Positions 12,655-24,729 of a stretch of 64,000 nucleotides of DNA are shown here, piece by piece (position 1 is the stretch's first letter; each line of letters opens with the position of its first letter). The translations under genes were made by a program, and so were the position numbers. Where the stretch lies: positions 13,731,975 to 13,795,974 of the forward strand of contig JALGQZ010000011.1 of the NCBI GenBank assembly GCA_023105745.1, written 5' to 3'. The notes under the pieces are model-generated. The model was not told where the DNA came from and searched no databases. It worked only from the letters and a program-made list of their open reading frames with translations. This DNA is from Austropuccinia psidii. Its lineage: Eukaryota > Basidiomycota > Pucciniomycetes > Pucciniales > Sphaerophragmiaceae.

Positions 12655-13476
12655 GATATATTTACTTACTTTATTCTAGGAACTTATCATTTGTATAGTA
12701 TTTAAATTTGGTTTGTTAAACATTTCTTGTGTTTTGTCTCTAGTACTACTAGCTGCTAGTTTAATTCTTAGGCATAGAAATTATAAGAATTTTGACAACT
12801 CCTCATTTCAAAACTCTGAGATCAAAATGATAGACCTACACAATAAATATCTACAGTAGGCTTGGAATATTGATTCAATTAAGGATCTGAAAAATGGAAT
12901 GAAATTGAAATTTCTTAGATATATATTCTATGAATAGGTCCGACGTCTCATCGTCATATCAAATTTAACCCTTGTTTGATTGTTACTCAAAGAGAGACAC
13001 GTCCAGATTTGTATTGAAACATCATGTCTTGTGAAAGGGATATATCTGCTATAATTCTATATTCACTCAAAAACATTTTAAATTGATTACAATGGGTTGC
13101 GTTAATACTTTGAAATATTTTTATTTACATGAACAAGTCGGAAAACTAGGAATTAAAAATGCGAAATCATTTGAGTAATACTATGATTAATTTAGTATTT
13201 AAGTGTTTGAAAATGTCTAAAAAACAGGCTTTCAATGTGTATTCCAAGAAACTTTTCACTAAGTTTTTCTACCACCAGGATGATACAAGAGATGAGCGAG
13301 AGGAATTCTATGGGGAAAAAGGTCGGATCTTTCTAAATACACACATTATGCAGGTTTCTTTTACAAGAATTTATACAAGTTAATATTATTCATCGAAGTC
13401 CACAATAATTTCACGCAGCGCAGGTTACTGAACAAAAAATAAAGCTTCATGTGTTATATTTGGAAAAAATGGGTAT
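12655..13476. other. Low-copy stretch, no gene seen
   Basis: This does not match any LTR family in the window. A 74-codon frame at 13159-13383 has no recognisable motif or codon signal and is not called. Confidence 0.5.
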
Positions 13477-13560
13477 GGCACTGTAGCTCAGTGGCAGAGC
13501 GTATGCCTCCAGTAATCTCTGGACAGCGTTTGGTCGGGGGTTCGAGTCCTTCCAGTGCCT
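13477..13560 (+). tRNA. tRNA with CCA anticodon (Trp-type), intron-containing
   Basis: The cloverleaf can be drawn by hand. The acceptor stem is GGCACTG (13477-13483) with CAGTGCC (13553-13559). The D arm is GCTC-AGTGGCA-GAGC. The anticodon stem is TATGC with GCGTT, with one T-T mismatch and one G-T pair. The T arm is GGGGG-TTCGAGT-CCTTC with two G-T pairs. The anticodon loop reads CT-CCA-G, then a 12-nt insert TAATCTCTGGAC, then A; this fits a canonical nuclear intron after position 37, and its CTGG can pair with CCAG of the anticodon region. CCA reads UGG (tryptophan). The discriminator base is T, which is unusual for tRNA-Trp and typical of tRNA-Cys. It could be a genuine Trp gene, an altered Cys gene or a pseudogene. 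Confidence 0.78.
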
Positions 13561-13583
13561 TTATTACACAACATGAGTCTCTA

Positions 13584-13588
13584 TTTTT
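13584..13588 (+). terminator. Pol III terminator (T5)
   Basis: A run of five T residues 24 bp after the tRNA 3' end is the first tract of four or more T downstream. RNA polymerase III stops at such tracts, so the primary transcript would carry a short trailer. Confidence 0.6.
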
Positions 13589-16060
13589 AAGATTACATCA
13601 GAAGCGAGCCTAAACGAGTTTACAAAATATGTTATATTAATTCATTTTTTCCAAAAGTTGCACCAACTCACCAGTAGTCTGAGCACACCAATTTTGTTAG
13701 GGGCCCATTCCTATGCCTCTCATCCCGTTGATTCTTTCCAAAGGTCAAAAATAATTCCCTCTTTATAGTCATAAGAATCTGACGGAAGCTGGACGCCGTG
13801 CTACCAAAAATGATTTACTGTTTGGCTTTTCCCTGGGATTTATATTCAAATTAAGTTTTTTATTTCCCTAATTATCCTTGCAAGAGTAAATCCAAAACTC
13901 AAATCCGCTTGGCGTATGGGCTGAGCTTTCCCATTTGTCTACGGCTGAAATGAGTAAGAGTTTTTATTTCAACAACACCTACATCTATAATTACCTTTTC
14001 TTATGTGGATATAGGATCTTTTTCAAAGCAGGCAAAAAAGATGCTTCTATAATTCAAGCCAGAAAAGGTGAAATTACTTTTTTCACCTTTATTCAAAGAA
14101 CTCTTTCATAAACTGAATTCTAATATCATTTTTGGATTATTTATGTTTTTATCTATTAGCTTCCCCCTCATTTAATACTCTCATTCCTGCATAATATGCA
14201 CTTTTAACAAGATTTTTCAGGGCATGCTATCATTATCTGATTCATTCATGATTTTTCTTTCAAAGAAGTGGAACCGCTGATTGTTTATTTATATCTTGTA
14301 TTCAAGTGTTATGTTCTGTTCATAAACAACCATCAAACGTTTAAAAGGAGTATATAGATTTAAAATAAATAAAATCAGGATGCGCAACCATCCATGAAGG
14401 CGACGCTAGCTATTTTTTTTATGTGCACTTTCAGCACCTTGTAAAAACATAGTATTTCCTGGGGTTGTAAAATATTCATGCATCAAAATATCAGGAACAT
14501 ATAGATTCAAAAAAAAAAAATTTCAACCCAGACTTTCAAACTGGGCTTTTGTTTTTATTGGTCGATAGTCTTATATATATTACATTACCATTTCACAGTG
14601 AAGTCTGTTTCTACAAAAGTGCATATTAACCCGGTGTAGAAAAATATCAATTAGTTATACCGTGTTCATTTTCTTGGTGTATGGCTCTGATAAGATATAT
14701 TTTGAGCTAAAGTTCAACACCCTTATAAATAATCCTTTCAAGAAGATCTTGTATCCATGGAAAAATATATAATCAGTACCAGTAAAATTTCCTCTTAATG
14801 TGTAATATCACAAACCTCTACCCAAAAAACACTTATTACAATTATATGGATGGATATTCAATATTATGGTCAATAAGCTCCAAAGCGGAATAGGAGATAT
14901 ATCAGTAGCTATCAAAGGAATTCCTGAAATTTTAAGTGAAAAATTAAAATGAATAATTTTCTTAAAGATGTATACTTTTTTGAAATTACTTTAAGATTCT
15001 TGTTTTTAAGTCCAAATTAATTTTAACCTTAAGCTATAGAAATTGATAAAGAAATTTTACCAGAAGCTACTATCCATTGTCTCTTCAGATGGTTTGCTTG
15101 ACTTCTTGGTTGATAATTTGGAATATGAGGAATAATATTACTGATAAAGCTATTTGGATATTTTGGAAAAATACATATCTAATGAAAAAAGCCATGTTCT
15201 TGGAAATATTCTTTATGAATAGGTCTTAAAAGTAAATGGATATTCCTTTAGTAGCTTTCTTACTTTCAGATTTCATAAACATATTTTTCCTTATTATTAT
15301 ATGTTTCATCAGCTAACTTTATGAACAATTCAATCTCAGTATTGTAAAAAACTTACAAAGGGTATCAAGTTTACAGTCCTTATTCCTTCACAAGATAGTT
15401 TTTTTCAAGTTTGGTGTCATGAAGCTCTTCGAATTGAGTGTGACAATTCACTCCAAGAAAAAGGGCTAACCTAAAGTACTTCAAAGGATCAAGAAGAAAA
15501 AATATATATTTCTTGAAATATTGTTCAGCACAGCAATCAGTTAAAAAAATGGAGCATAAGAAAAAAGAAACAGAAAAGAAAGTCATAAAGTCACTATTTC
15601 AATATTTTCATAATAAACAGGGGAAGTTCTGAGGATATAGTCACCAATATCTACTGAAAGGTTGATCAAAATATGAAAATTACTAACTTCGGTTATGCAG
15701 TATTTAATATCACTATAGAAGGATATGAATATTAATAAAGAATTAAATCTAGCCAAATTTAAAATGGGGGCATGTTTAATTAATAAATTCATCCTTGACT
15801 TCCAAATGTATTTGCTTAATAGGGATGCCCCAAATGGATAGGGAATTTTTCAATTCAGAATTTAGCAGTTCAATTTATGTTCAAGAATTGAAAATTTAAA
15901 TAAAGATTCTGCTTAAAAGATCATTGGAAAAAGGCCTGATAGTTTCCACCTTTGTCTGACTTCATTTTTTTCCATTGTGGGGTTTATTTATTCCTTTCAG
16001 TTGAGCTATCTGGAACTAGAAGCTCCCTAATGGAGCTTTTTTGTTGAAGACATCAGGAAG
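13589..16060. other. Low-copy stretch, no gene seen
   Basis: This is part of the pre-insertion locus left of the large family-2 element. It holds an A-run at 14509-14520 followed by a small hairpin (CCCAG/CTGGG) near 14527-14545. Short open frames on the minus strand at 15380-15792 have no motif I can recognise. Neither strand shows homology to the LTR families. Confidence 0.5.
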
Positions 16061-16065
16061 TAAGC

Positions 16066-17795
16066 TTTAATGTTTGACTCTGAAGAAATAAGTGAAATAT
16101 TACTTATTGTACTCTTAATTTTCTAAATTAATGAATAATAAGATCAGAAATAATTATAATAATGAAAATATATTATAATTATGGTATAAGATTATTTATA
16201 TTATTAAAATAAGTAGAACTAATATCAACCATATTTTAAGAATAATATAGTAAAATAAATATTTTAAAATTTAATAATTGATGTATTTATGGCAATTGAT
16301 TATTTTTTCCAAAAAATAATGAATCTGTGATAAATTGTTATTTGAGAATAAAAAAGAATTTTTTACAATGATATTACCAATGTTGAAGTTATAAATTAAT
16401 TTAAATACTATTTATATTAGGAATATAATTATCAAAAATATTAATAAAGATAGAAAGAATATAACAGCAGAAAATAACCTACTTCTAACACTTAAGTCTT
16501 TTGACATGGACTTAGAGATTTTAAGATAATTTAAAGAAAACAATAAGATATTGGATTAAGCATGTCAAAGCTAGTCATTACTAAGGAAGTGGATCTTTGG
16601 TCCTTAATAATATAAAATTTTCTATATAAAGAACAAACAAATTAGCTTTTATGTTGATGTTTGAGTGTTTTTGACACATCTGAGAGAGAAAAAGAGGATG
16701 AAGAGGTCCTTTTATAGTAAAGATCCTTCATTATAATGACTGGAGATCTTATAGTAGGCATTGAACGATGATAGCAAGCGGTGGTGATCAGTATTTTAAT
16801 TTTTGGAGATTATTAAATCATTTTTGAACCTTCTTATCTCACTATTACCCCAGTTTTTAGAGTTATGACTATAACTATAATTTGACAACATCATAAGCTT
16901 GGAAAATTAGTTATTTCCATATATTATAATATTTTTAAACTGAAAATACTAGTATCTGACATTTTCATCTCTTATTTCACTGCTCACTTAAAATAAGATT
17001 AGTTTTAATGATCATAAATGATCATGTTTAAGCCTAGATTTTGATCCTCAATGACCTTCAAATTATTTATGCTATGGAAATTTAAACAGTGATTTCTGAT
17101 ACCTTGGAATGTCCTTACCAAGATTTCAAGAGTATCTCATCACATCATCAAAATTTTATTTTTGATGATTTTTCTTTCAACTCATCTTTTCTATCAAAAT
17201 CTACTATTTTAGACATCAAACCATCATTTCAGAGGGTTTTAACTTTGATATAATGAATAGAAGTACATATTTATTCACATAAGAGCTAGTAGAATCTTGA
17301 TATAAACTTTTTTGAGTTTGGACTTCTTTTAAATGAAAGTGGTCAATAGCTATTTCTATTTTGCCCAATATCCTGTTATAAGCTTTAACCTTTTTATGCC
17401 TTTCAAAATTTATTTTATATTTTATTCTTACAGTTTTTTTGTTTTCACTGTTTTAAAATGAACTTTATATCATTTGTAATTCAAAATTTACTATCTCAAA
17501 ACCATGAATATATGCACTGAGCCTAAAAGTGCATATACCCATGTTATCTCAGTAAGAATTGGTTTTACAGATATGGAATAAAGATTTCATAGATGTAGTC
17601 TTTGTTGGGGAGCCCAATTTTGTATATTATTTCACATGCTTATTCAATGGCTTCTGATATAATCCAGAATTTCTGCCTTTTTATGGAATGTTTGCTTATT
17701 TTAAGATTATAATTTCCATTCTTATTGTTAAAATAATTTTTGTGAAGCTGTTTTGTGACCATTTTTGATATGAGGTCATATCCTGAAGGCGCACA
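16066..17795 (-). repeat. 3' LTR of the family-2 element
   Basis: It aligns with the split LTR at 23918-29079. One shared stretch is ATTATTTATATTATT near 16190 and 24030; another lies near 16930-17030 and 28195-28320 (ACTAGTATCT, TCTCTTATTT). It ends GAAGGCGCACA at 17795. The inner edge has lost the usual TGT terminus on one side (TTTAATG where other copies read TGTAAGG), in line with age. Confidence 0.82.
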
Positions 17796-20700
17796 TTACA
17801 TATTACCAAAGAAGATTTTGCAACAATCTGATATGGCTAATTAGGGTATTATTCACTGTCCTACCTCTTCAATATAGCTTCTTTGTCTTGAAGCTCAATA
17901 ACGCTTACTTTTATTATTATTTGGGTCTTCTTTCATTTATGAAACTCCTTACTAGTTTATCACAATTAGCTATATGTTTTTGGAGTAGCCTTTCATCTTC
18001 TTGAGATGGTCTTCTGTACCTCAAAAGGTATTACCTTTCTTCCTTGTTTATTGTCCTTATTTATTTGAGGACTTTCACAATTTTCTTCTCTTCTACTTCT
18101 TCAAGAGGGGGAATTTGAAGCAGTGTTTGATTACTTAGGGGAAATAATTCCTTATCACTTGAGCTATAAGAATTTATTAGACTTACAGGGAAAACTGGGT
18201 GTTTGTGCATTAATTCACATGTTAAATCTAGTTGTACAGCATTAGGGCCATACAGGAATTTTCTCATAAAGGGTCCTTCAAAGGAATATTTTAGTTTCTT
18301 TGGTCCTTTAATATTGTTAAATCTCAAAGTTGATACTGATACTAAGTCTCCATTTTAAAATCAGGTGGCATGTGACTTCTGTCCCATCTTTCTTTTTCAT
18401 ATTTGAAAAAATCTTGAATTAATATATTTTCATGATTTATTGCTTTTTCAAGCATTATTTTAAAACTTCTTTCTGTGGGATGTATATCAACCAAGTCATT
18501 TATAAGGGTTTCATAAGGTAGTCTTGGATTACATCCTTTTCCAACATTTCAGGTGTTTCAGAACTTGAAGGATGACTTGATTTCTTGTATACCAGCTCTA
18601 GAGATGGTATTAGAGTACACCAATCATGGGTAAAACTGTTGGAGTCTATCAATTCTAATCGATAAGCACAGAATATTGTGATCATTTCTTCTAGATTTTT
18701 GATCAATCTGTCTGCTATTCCACCAGCTTGAGGGTTGTATTATGTTGAGAATGATAACTTTGGGACAAACAAGTTTTGGAGAGTTGTCCATAACAGTGAA
18801 GTAGATTTGGGATCTTTATCACTTATGATATTTTGGGATAAGCCTGTATGGCTGAATACTCTATTCTATATCATTATGGCTGTATCCAAAGCTGTTCTAT
18901 CTTTATGACTTTGTAAGAATATTTGGGTCTTTTTGTACCTATCAACTAAGATTAGGCATGCATTGAAGCTTCTGTATCCTCCTGGAGGTAGGGCTGTTAC
19001 CCAGTTCATATGAAATATTACCCATGGGGATTTTGGTCTTTGTATTTTGGTCATCATACCAAATTTATTACCTGTGGCTCTATTTGCGTTTTTGAAACCT
19101 GTCACACGTTTGGCAGTATTCTCAAACAGAGTTTCTCCAATTTGGCCACCAAGAGGAGGTTTTTACTCTTACTAGTGTCCCATATGCTGAGAGATGTCCA
19201 GATAAAACAATTTCATGGAATTAATGTAGTATAGTGTTTAGCAAAGCTGTATCTTCCAGGGTCATAGAACCTGTTTGTTTCATCATATGATAAAGTATTC
19301 CATCAAGGAGGTGGAATCTTCCTCAATAATATGCTTTTTTCCACGAGTAATATAGCTTGGAAGATAATGATGGGTTGTTGCAATCTTTCATTAAGAGTTG
19401 ACATAAGATATGACAGTTATTATCCATCTTATATCTTTCTTTGGCTTGATTGAAGAGTTCTGTGCCAATTTCTATGACACATACTCCTTCTATATAATTT
19501 TCTTCTGGTGGTACCGATGATGGGTTTTTAGGTGTATTTGCTAGAGCCAATCTGCTAAGAACATCAGCATTCTTATGAATATTTCCAGATCTGTGGACTA
19601 TATTCATGTTTATTCTATAATCTTGGATAGCAATCTACCATATTAGCTTGTCTCTTTCGTGTATTCATGTTTGATAAATATTTTACAGAATTAAAGTATG
19701 TAATCACATAAAAGACTTTTTGATTTAGATAATAGGGTAGCTTTTCTAAAGCCCATCCTAAGAAAAGGCATTCCATTTGGCTTCCTTCATAACTTGCTTC
19801 TGTTGGGTTAATTTTTCCTGAAATAAAGCAAACTGGTCCTTCAACAGACTTATTATTTATGATTTGTGTCTGGTGTAGTGCAGCACCTAGTCCTTCTCCA
19901 CAAGCATATATGTATAGCTTGGAAGGTAGCTTTCAATCTGGAATTGAGAGAAAAGAGTAATTTGTGGAGGCTATTTTCAGTTCTTCATATGCCTTAACTA
20001 TTTCTTCATTAATTTCATTGACTTTCTGCTGATCACAGAGCTTATACAGATATTTGAAAGTTCCCTCAAAGTCTTTGATATGTTTCCTGTAATATCCTAC
20101 AAATCCTAAAAAAAATTAATTTCTTTCTTAACTTGTGAAATTTGTTTAGGTAGTATTCCTGCTAAATTATTTTTATCTATGCCCAAGATTAGTCCAGATA
20201 CTACATGGCTTAGTGCTTTTAGCTAATTGTATGCAGAATGAAATTTGTTGAATGATATTTTTGTATTTACTTGAGCTATCTTCTAGAATACTCTTTCAAG
20301 GCTTTTCAGTTAATTTTTCCAAGTTTCTGAGAAAATCATAACATCATAAATATCGGTAATAAGCTATCCCTTTGATAACTATTCAGAGAGTATAATGTTT
20401 TCTATTCTTTGGTAATAGGAAGGGGTTTTTTCTACCAAATGGCATTCTTAGATATTCATATATTTCACAGTGGACTATTATCCTTGATAGCTTTCTGGAA
20501 TTTTTGGTGAAGAACTATAAGGGCAACCATGGCTGTAATGAACTTAGCTTTTGACCGTGATTTTAAGGTCTCATGGATACTCAGTATTGGATATCTTTCA
20601 GGGATATTGTGACAGGTTATAATAACTGGTGCCTTTACTTCTACTTTCTCATTAGGGCCTACTTTCTTTAAATGCTTTAGCTCAATGAATGCTTTCATTT

Positions 20701-21780
20701 GTACCTCTAAGGGTTCTCTAGCTTTTGGGCTTGCAGGATGAGATGGTCATCGCAATAGGGGTTAATAAAATTTATCTACATTTAGAAGAATATAAACCTC
20801 ATGTCAAATAATGGCACCTAGTCACTCTTTGTAAGTTGAAAAGGAGACTTGTTATTTATATAATAGGTAAATCAATTTTTCTTTCAATTTTTCTGTTAAT
20901 TCATTATAGAATTCTGCCTCCTTTCATTGTTCACTTAGGAATAATTAGTTCTCTGGTTTTGTTTCCTCAATTTTATAGCATGAATTTGTTTCTTATTAAT
21001 GCAGAATCCAAATATTATTCTTTTATTATTCCCTATGGTAAAATATCTATCTTTTTGGTTAGAGATATGTGGGCTATAAACTGGTAAGTAATCAATTCCA
21101 AGTATGAAATGGTTACTAGTTTAATTTTCCATTACTAAAACTCCACTTTCATTATTATACATTTAAATGAATGTGGGGAAATAAATGTTAATTCAATGAT
21201 TTCAAGGGTTCTCAAGCTTTCACTTGCACAAATAACTTGCCTCCTTGTATTGGTATAAGTTGTTTTTCCCAATCTGGTTCAAGTGTTGGTAGATAATTTT
21301 TTCCAGCACATGTGCTTTATTCTCCTGTTTCCAGAATTACTCTTTCCTCTTAATTTTTACCATCACAATACTTTGTTCCCACAGTATAGCTAATTCCTTT
21401 TAAAAGTTTGGGCCTATGCAATTTGGAATCATATATGTTTGTAAGGCATGTATCAGATGTACCAATTGGTAAAAAAATTCAAATTTACATGTAGCACTTC
21501 ATAAATTAAATCAATATTTTTAATCTGGGCATTAATTATCTTTATTTCATCACTTTGAAAGGTCTCTGATTCTTCAGTATGTTTTTTAGATTCATATTCT
21601 TCTTCTTTTTCATTGTGGTATTCTGTTTCCACAATCTTATTGATCTTTGCCTTTATAAGACAATTATTGGCCAAATGCGCTATACTACCACATTTTTGGC
21701 ATTTTCTTTTTTAATTGGTATTGTTGGGTTTGAAGGGCTCTTCTGGTTTGTCCTTCTTGATACAATGTTTATTTGAGATT
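17796..21780 (-). pseudogene. Ty3 pol polyprotein (broken), family 2
   Basis: Reading the minus strand from 21780 down gives zinc knuckle, protease, RT, RNase H and integrase relics that parallel the intact family-3 Pol at 53911-49979. Clear stretches are the knuckle CQKCGSIAHLANNC (about 21680), the RT piece EKVEVKAPVIITCHN (about 20640), the RNase H/integrase linker [20 protein letters not shown] (about 19600), and the integrase pieces VIFHMNWVTALPPGG (about 19010) and NNIKGPKKLKYSFEGPF (about 18300). Part of RT is deleted: VIITCHN jumps directly to RYPILSIHE. At least a dozen stops or frameshifts make it non-functional. No intact polypurine tract remains next to 17795. Confidence 0.85.
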
Positions 21781-23520
21781 TTTATGTCCAATTTTTTCCA
21801 TTTTCTGCCAATTTTGGTTCTTCTCACAATGTCTTCTATAGCATTTCTGTACTCTTCAGTGTGACATGGTTCTATGAACCTTCTCCTCAGGGAATGTTAC
21901 AGTTCTCCCCTGCACCTTCTGGTTATTTTCATATGCACCATATTTTGTGACATTTCTAGATATAATGAATTTAATCTGTCTACTTGTTTTAAGAACCAAG
22001 TTGAATTTTTGTCTTCATGGGGGTCAAAGAATGGGTTTTCAAATGAATTTTCCATCTCATACCTCCAGGCATTCTTTGCCCACTTGGTGATTATTTTACT
22101 TTTCCACCAAAACCAGGTATTTTTGCCATTTGTTTTCTTATGCCATAATACTGTCTTTTTAAAGTCTTTTCAAATAGTCAATGTAATCTTGCAGTTATTC
22201 ATTCATATGGTATGGCATAATATTCTTGCAACATGTCAATTGTCTTAATGAATGAGGTATGGTCATATTAAACTGCACCTGTGAATTTTGGCCATTATTG
22301 AAGTTGAGGTGCTTCTTTCATTAATACATCATTATTGTAATGATGGCTTAAGTCTGTTATGAAGGGGTTTGTTATTTCTTCCTTTGGTTTAAGAGGACTT
22401 CTTATGTTGGAAAGTGGGGTTGATAAATCTGGCACATTTCAGTTGGCCTCATTTATTTGGTCTTTTTTGTCTGTAACAAGTCTGATTTAACCTTTGATAT
22501 TATGTTAAGATTAATTCTTGCTTCATCACTTTTTTCAAGTTGGTCCAGAAGTAGGTTGTGGGGTGATGGAGTCTTTTATTCAAATTTTTTAACAGAAATG
22601 GATAACTTTATTAATTTGGTCATAATTGATTTCCAAATTTCTTTCTTTTTTATATTTCATGTACTTATAGAAATCTTCTTGTCCCTGTATTCATTTTTAC
22701 ATATTTTAAATTCAAAGTTTGGGTTTATTATTTTTAACCATAAATTTAACATTGTCTATTTATTTTTTCTTTTGTACATTAATTTGGCTGTAAGATACCC
22801 TTTTTGATTTCTGTTCAAATTTTTAAAAGATCTGGAGAAAAAGTTATTTATTTGGGAAATGTGGTTGTCTCATTCATTTCTACTCTTTATCCTTGAATTC
22901 CAACAAGCTTTTGGCCATGTTGAATACATTGTCCATGGCATCTTTTTGTATTCTTGGAGTCCTGTAGCTTGGGAATATGGTTTCCTCCAGTTCTTCTTGT
23001 TGTTCCTCTTCCCCTCTTGGAAAGATTGGGTGGAATGTGGCTTGCTGGTAGAAGGTACTGGAGCTTCTTCCTTTCTTGCCTCCCTCTTTTTTGTTGTGCC
23101 AGTCCTTTATCTTTTTGATTTGAGGTTTGGATGGTAGTGGATTCTATCTATTGGTGTATTTTACTATCTATTCCTCTTTGAGGAACTTATTTTAGTATGT
23201 GACAGGAGTTCATCACCCCTTGGTGGATTAGCGGAATCATTTCCCAATCTTTTTCCTTTTACTGGCTCATGTAGATGTCTATCTGAGACCTCTGAATTTT
23301 CTTTGTCTCTTTTGTAATTACTCATAGTTAGTTCTAATTCTGGTTCAGAGATTATGGGAATTTCGGGGAATTTCCTTTGGGATATGAAACTTCCTTGTGT
23401 GGATTATTTCCCACTAAGCGTTTTTACCTTTATTTTCCCTTTTGTGGGATCATTTTTACTTCTGATTCCACCTCCATCTTATTGAATTGAGTATTGGGAA
23501 CCTCCTCTAGTAGTGATAAT
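21781..23520 (-). pseudogene. Ty3 gag (broken), family 2
   Basis: The capsid part is found on the minus strand around 22250-21800. It matches the family-3 Gag features: a tryptophan-rich block, an EYDH-like segment near 22290, and RRTKIG before the knuckle. It is disrupted by stops. The position that is UGA between gag and pol in the family-3 element lines up here, by eye, with a sense codon (TGT) near 21775. The 5' part overlaps the ORF1 relic listed separately. Confidence 0.65.
22874..23140 (-). pseudogene. ORF1 relic overlapping gag, family 2
   Basis: On the minus strand the last ~28 codons read YRTPRIQKDAMDNVFNMAKS and onward to GAT-AAA-GAG. They match YRIPKIQQDAMENVFQMART of the family-3 ORF1 with mostly conservative changes. 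The overlapping gag frame is less conservative there and contains a TAA. The ORF1 frame meets TAG (22882-22880) where family 3 has CAG, then AAA-TGA, so the original ending CAG-AAA-TGA with an overlapping ATG (ATGA at 22877-22874) is still visible. The upstream part is degraded, with a TAG not far before 23140. Function unknown. Confidence 0.65.
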
Positions 23521-23917
23521 TAAAACAAAATTATAAGAGAAAATATTTCAGAAGTATTTATTCTTTTTATGGAATTTAAAGAAAGGTGCTCACCTTCAGA
23601 GTCCTGAATGGTGGAACCTGAAAAATGTATTCCTTAGCTTTTCTTGTTTATTAATAAATGGTGTTGGAAAGCTTTCAAAATTCTCTTCCACTAATATTTC
23701 ATAAGTGGTTTGATTGTCCTCTGTTGTGTTGTTTTGAAAAGCTCAAGAAGAAAAATAAATATAGTTATTTTTATAAAATGTGTGAATAGCTTTTAAAGTC
23801 AAGAAATAAAAAGCTATTATAAAGGTTTTTGATTATAAATGTAATTTATTATTGAATATGCCAAAGCTGAATTTTTTTAAAGTTCTTTTAATTAAATATT
23901 ATAGACCAGCCCATAAA
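23521..23917 (-). other. Leader of the family-2 element with decayed primer-binding site
   Basis: This is non-coding sequence between the 5' LTR and gag. Right next to the LTR the minus strand reads TTTATGGGCTGGTCTAT, a mutated version of the TTTGGGGGCCCAGCCGTGAT found at the same place in the family-3 element. I see no intact open frame. Confidence 0.6.
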
Positions 23918-24729
23918 TCTAAGGTCTTACTAAGAAGCAATGGGTAAAAGTTACTAATATTTTACTTATTTTACTCTCAATGTCCTTATGTAATTAATTA
24001 TGAGAATATCTTATAATTATGACATGAAATTATTTATATTATTTTAATAGATAAAAATGATATGAATTATATTATCAGAATAATATAAGATAATAAATAT
24101 ATTAATATTTCATGATGAATATATTTATGGCAGTTTATTATTTTTACCGACAAATCATAAATGCATTAGAAATTGTTATTTGATAAGAAAAAACAATTCA
24201 TAAAATTAAAATTTGTACTAGTAAAATTATGTATTGATATAAATACTATTTATATTAATAAAAAAATTATTAAAATTAATAATTAAGAGAAAAATATTCT
24301 AATAAGAGAAAATAACCTATTTTCGAATATTAACATTATAATTTCAATTAACATTATGCCCAAGAATATAAATACACCTTGTTTAAATTGTATTTAAAAT
24401 AAAAAAATACAGAGAGTTAAAAATTTAACTATTTTTAATTGAATTTGAGGATTTATGAGAAAAAAGAAAAATGGAAAAAAAATATTTTATTAATCATGTC
24501 AAAGCTAGTAAATACTCCAAAGTGGATATTTTGTCTCCAATAATATAATTCTTTTATATATAAATAATAAAGAAATGACCTTTTATTTTGATTTTTTAGT
24601 GTCTTTTATGGATCTAAGGTGGAAAAATAGGAAGAAGAGGTCCTTTTATAGTAAATATTGTTTTCTAGTGATCAGACACATTCTCCTAGACACTTACTGA
24701 TGATATCCACTCGAATTTATCAGTATTTC

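Noticed and set aside
13159..13383. 74-codon open frame upstream of the tRNA gene as a host gene
   Set aside because: No motif, no homologue in the window and no codon signal; expected by chance.
21579..23137. Several plus-strand open frames with hydrophobic stretches resembling membrane proteins
   Set aside because: They are antisense to the decayed gag of the family-2 element; the F/L/I/V richness comes from reversed A-rich coding sequence.
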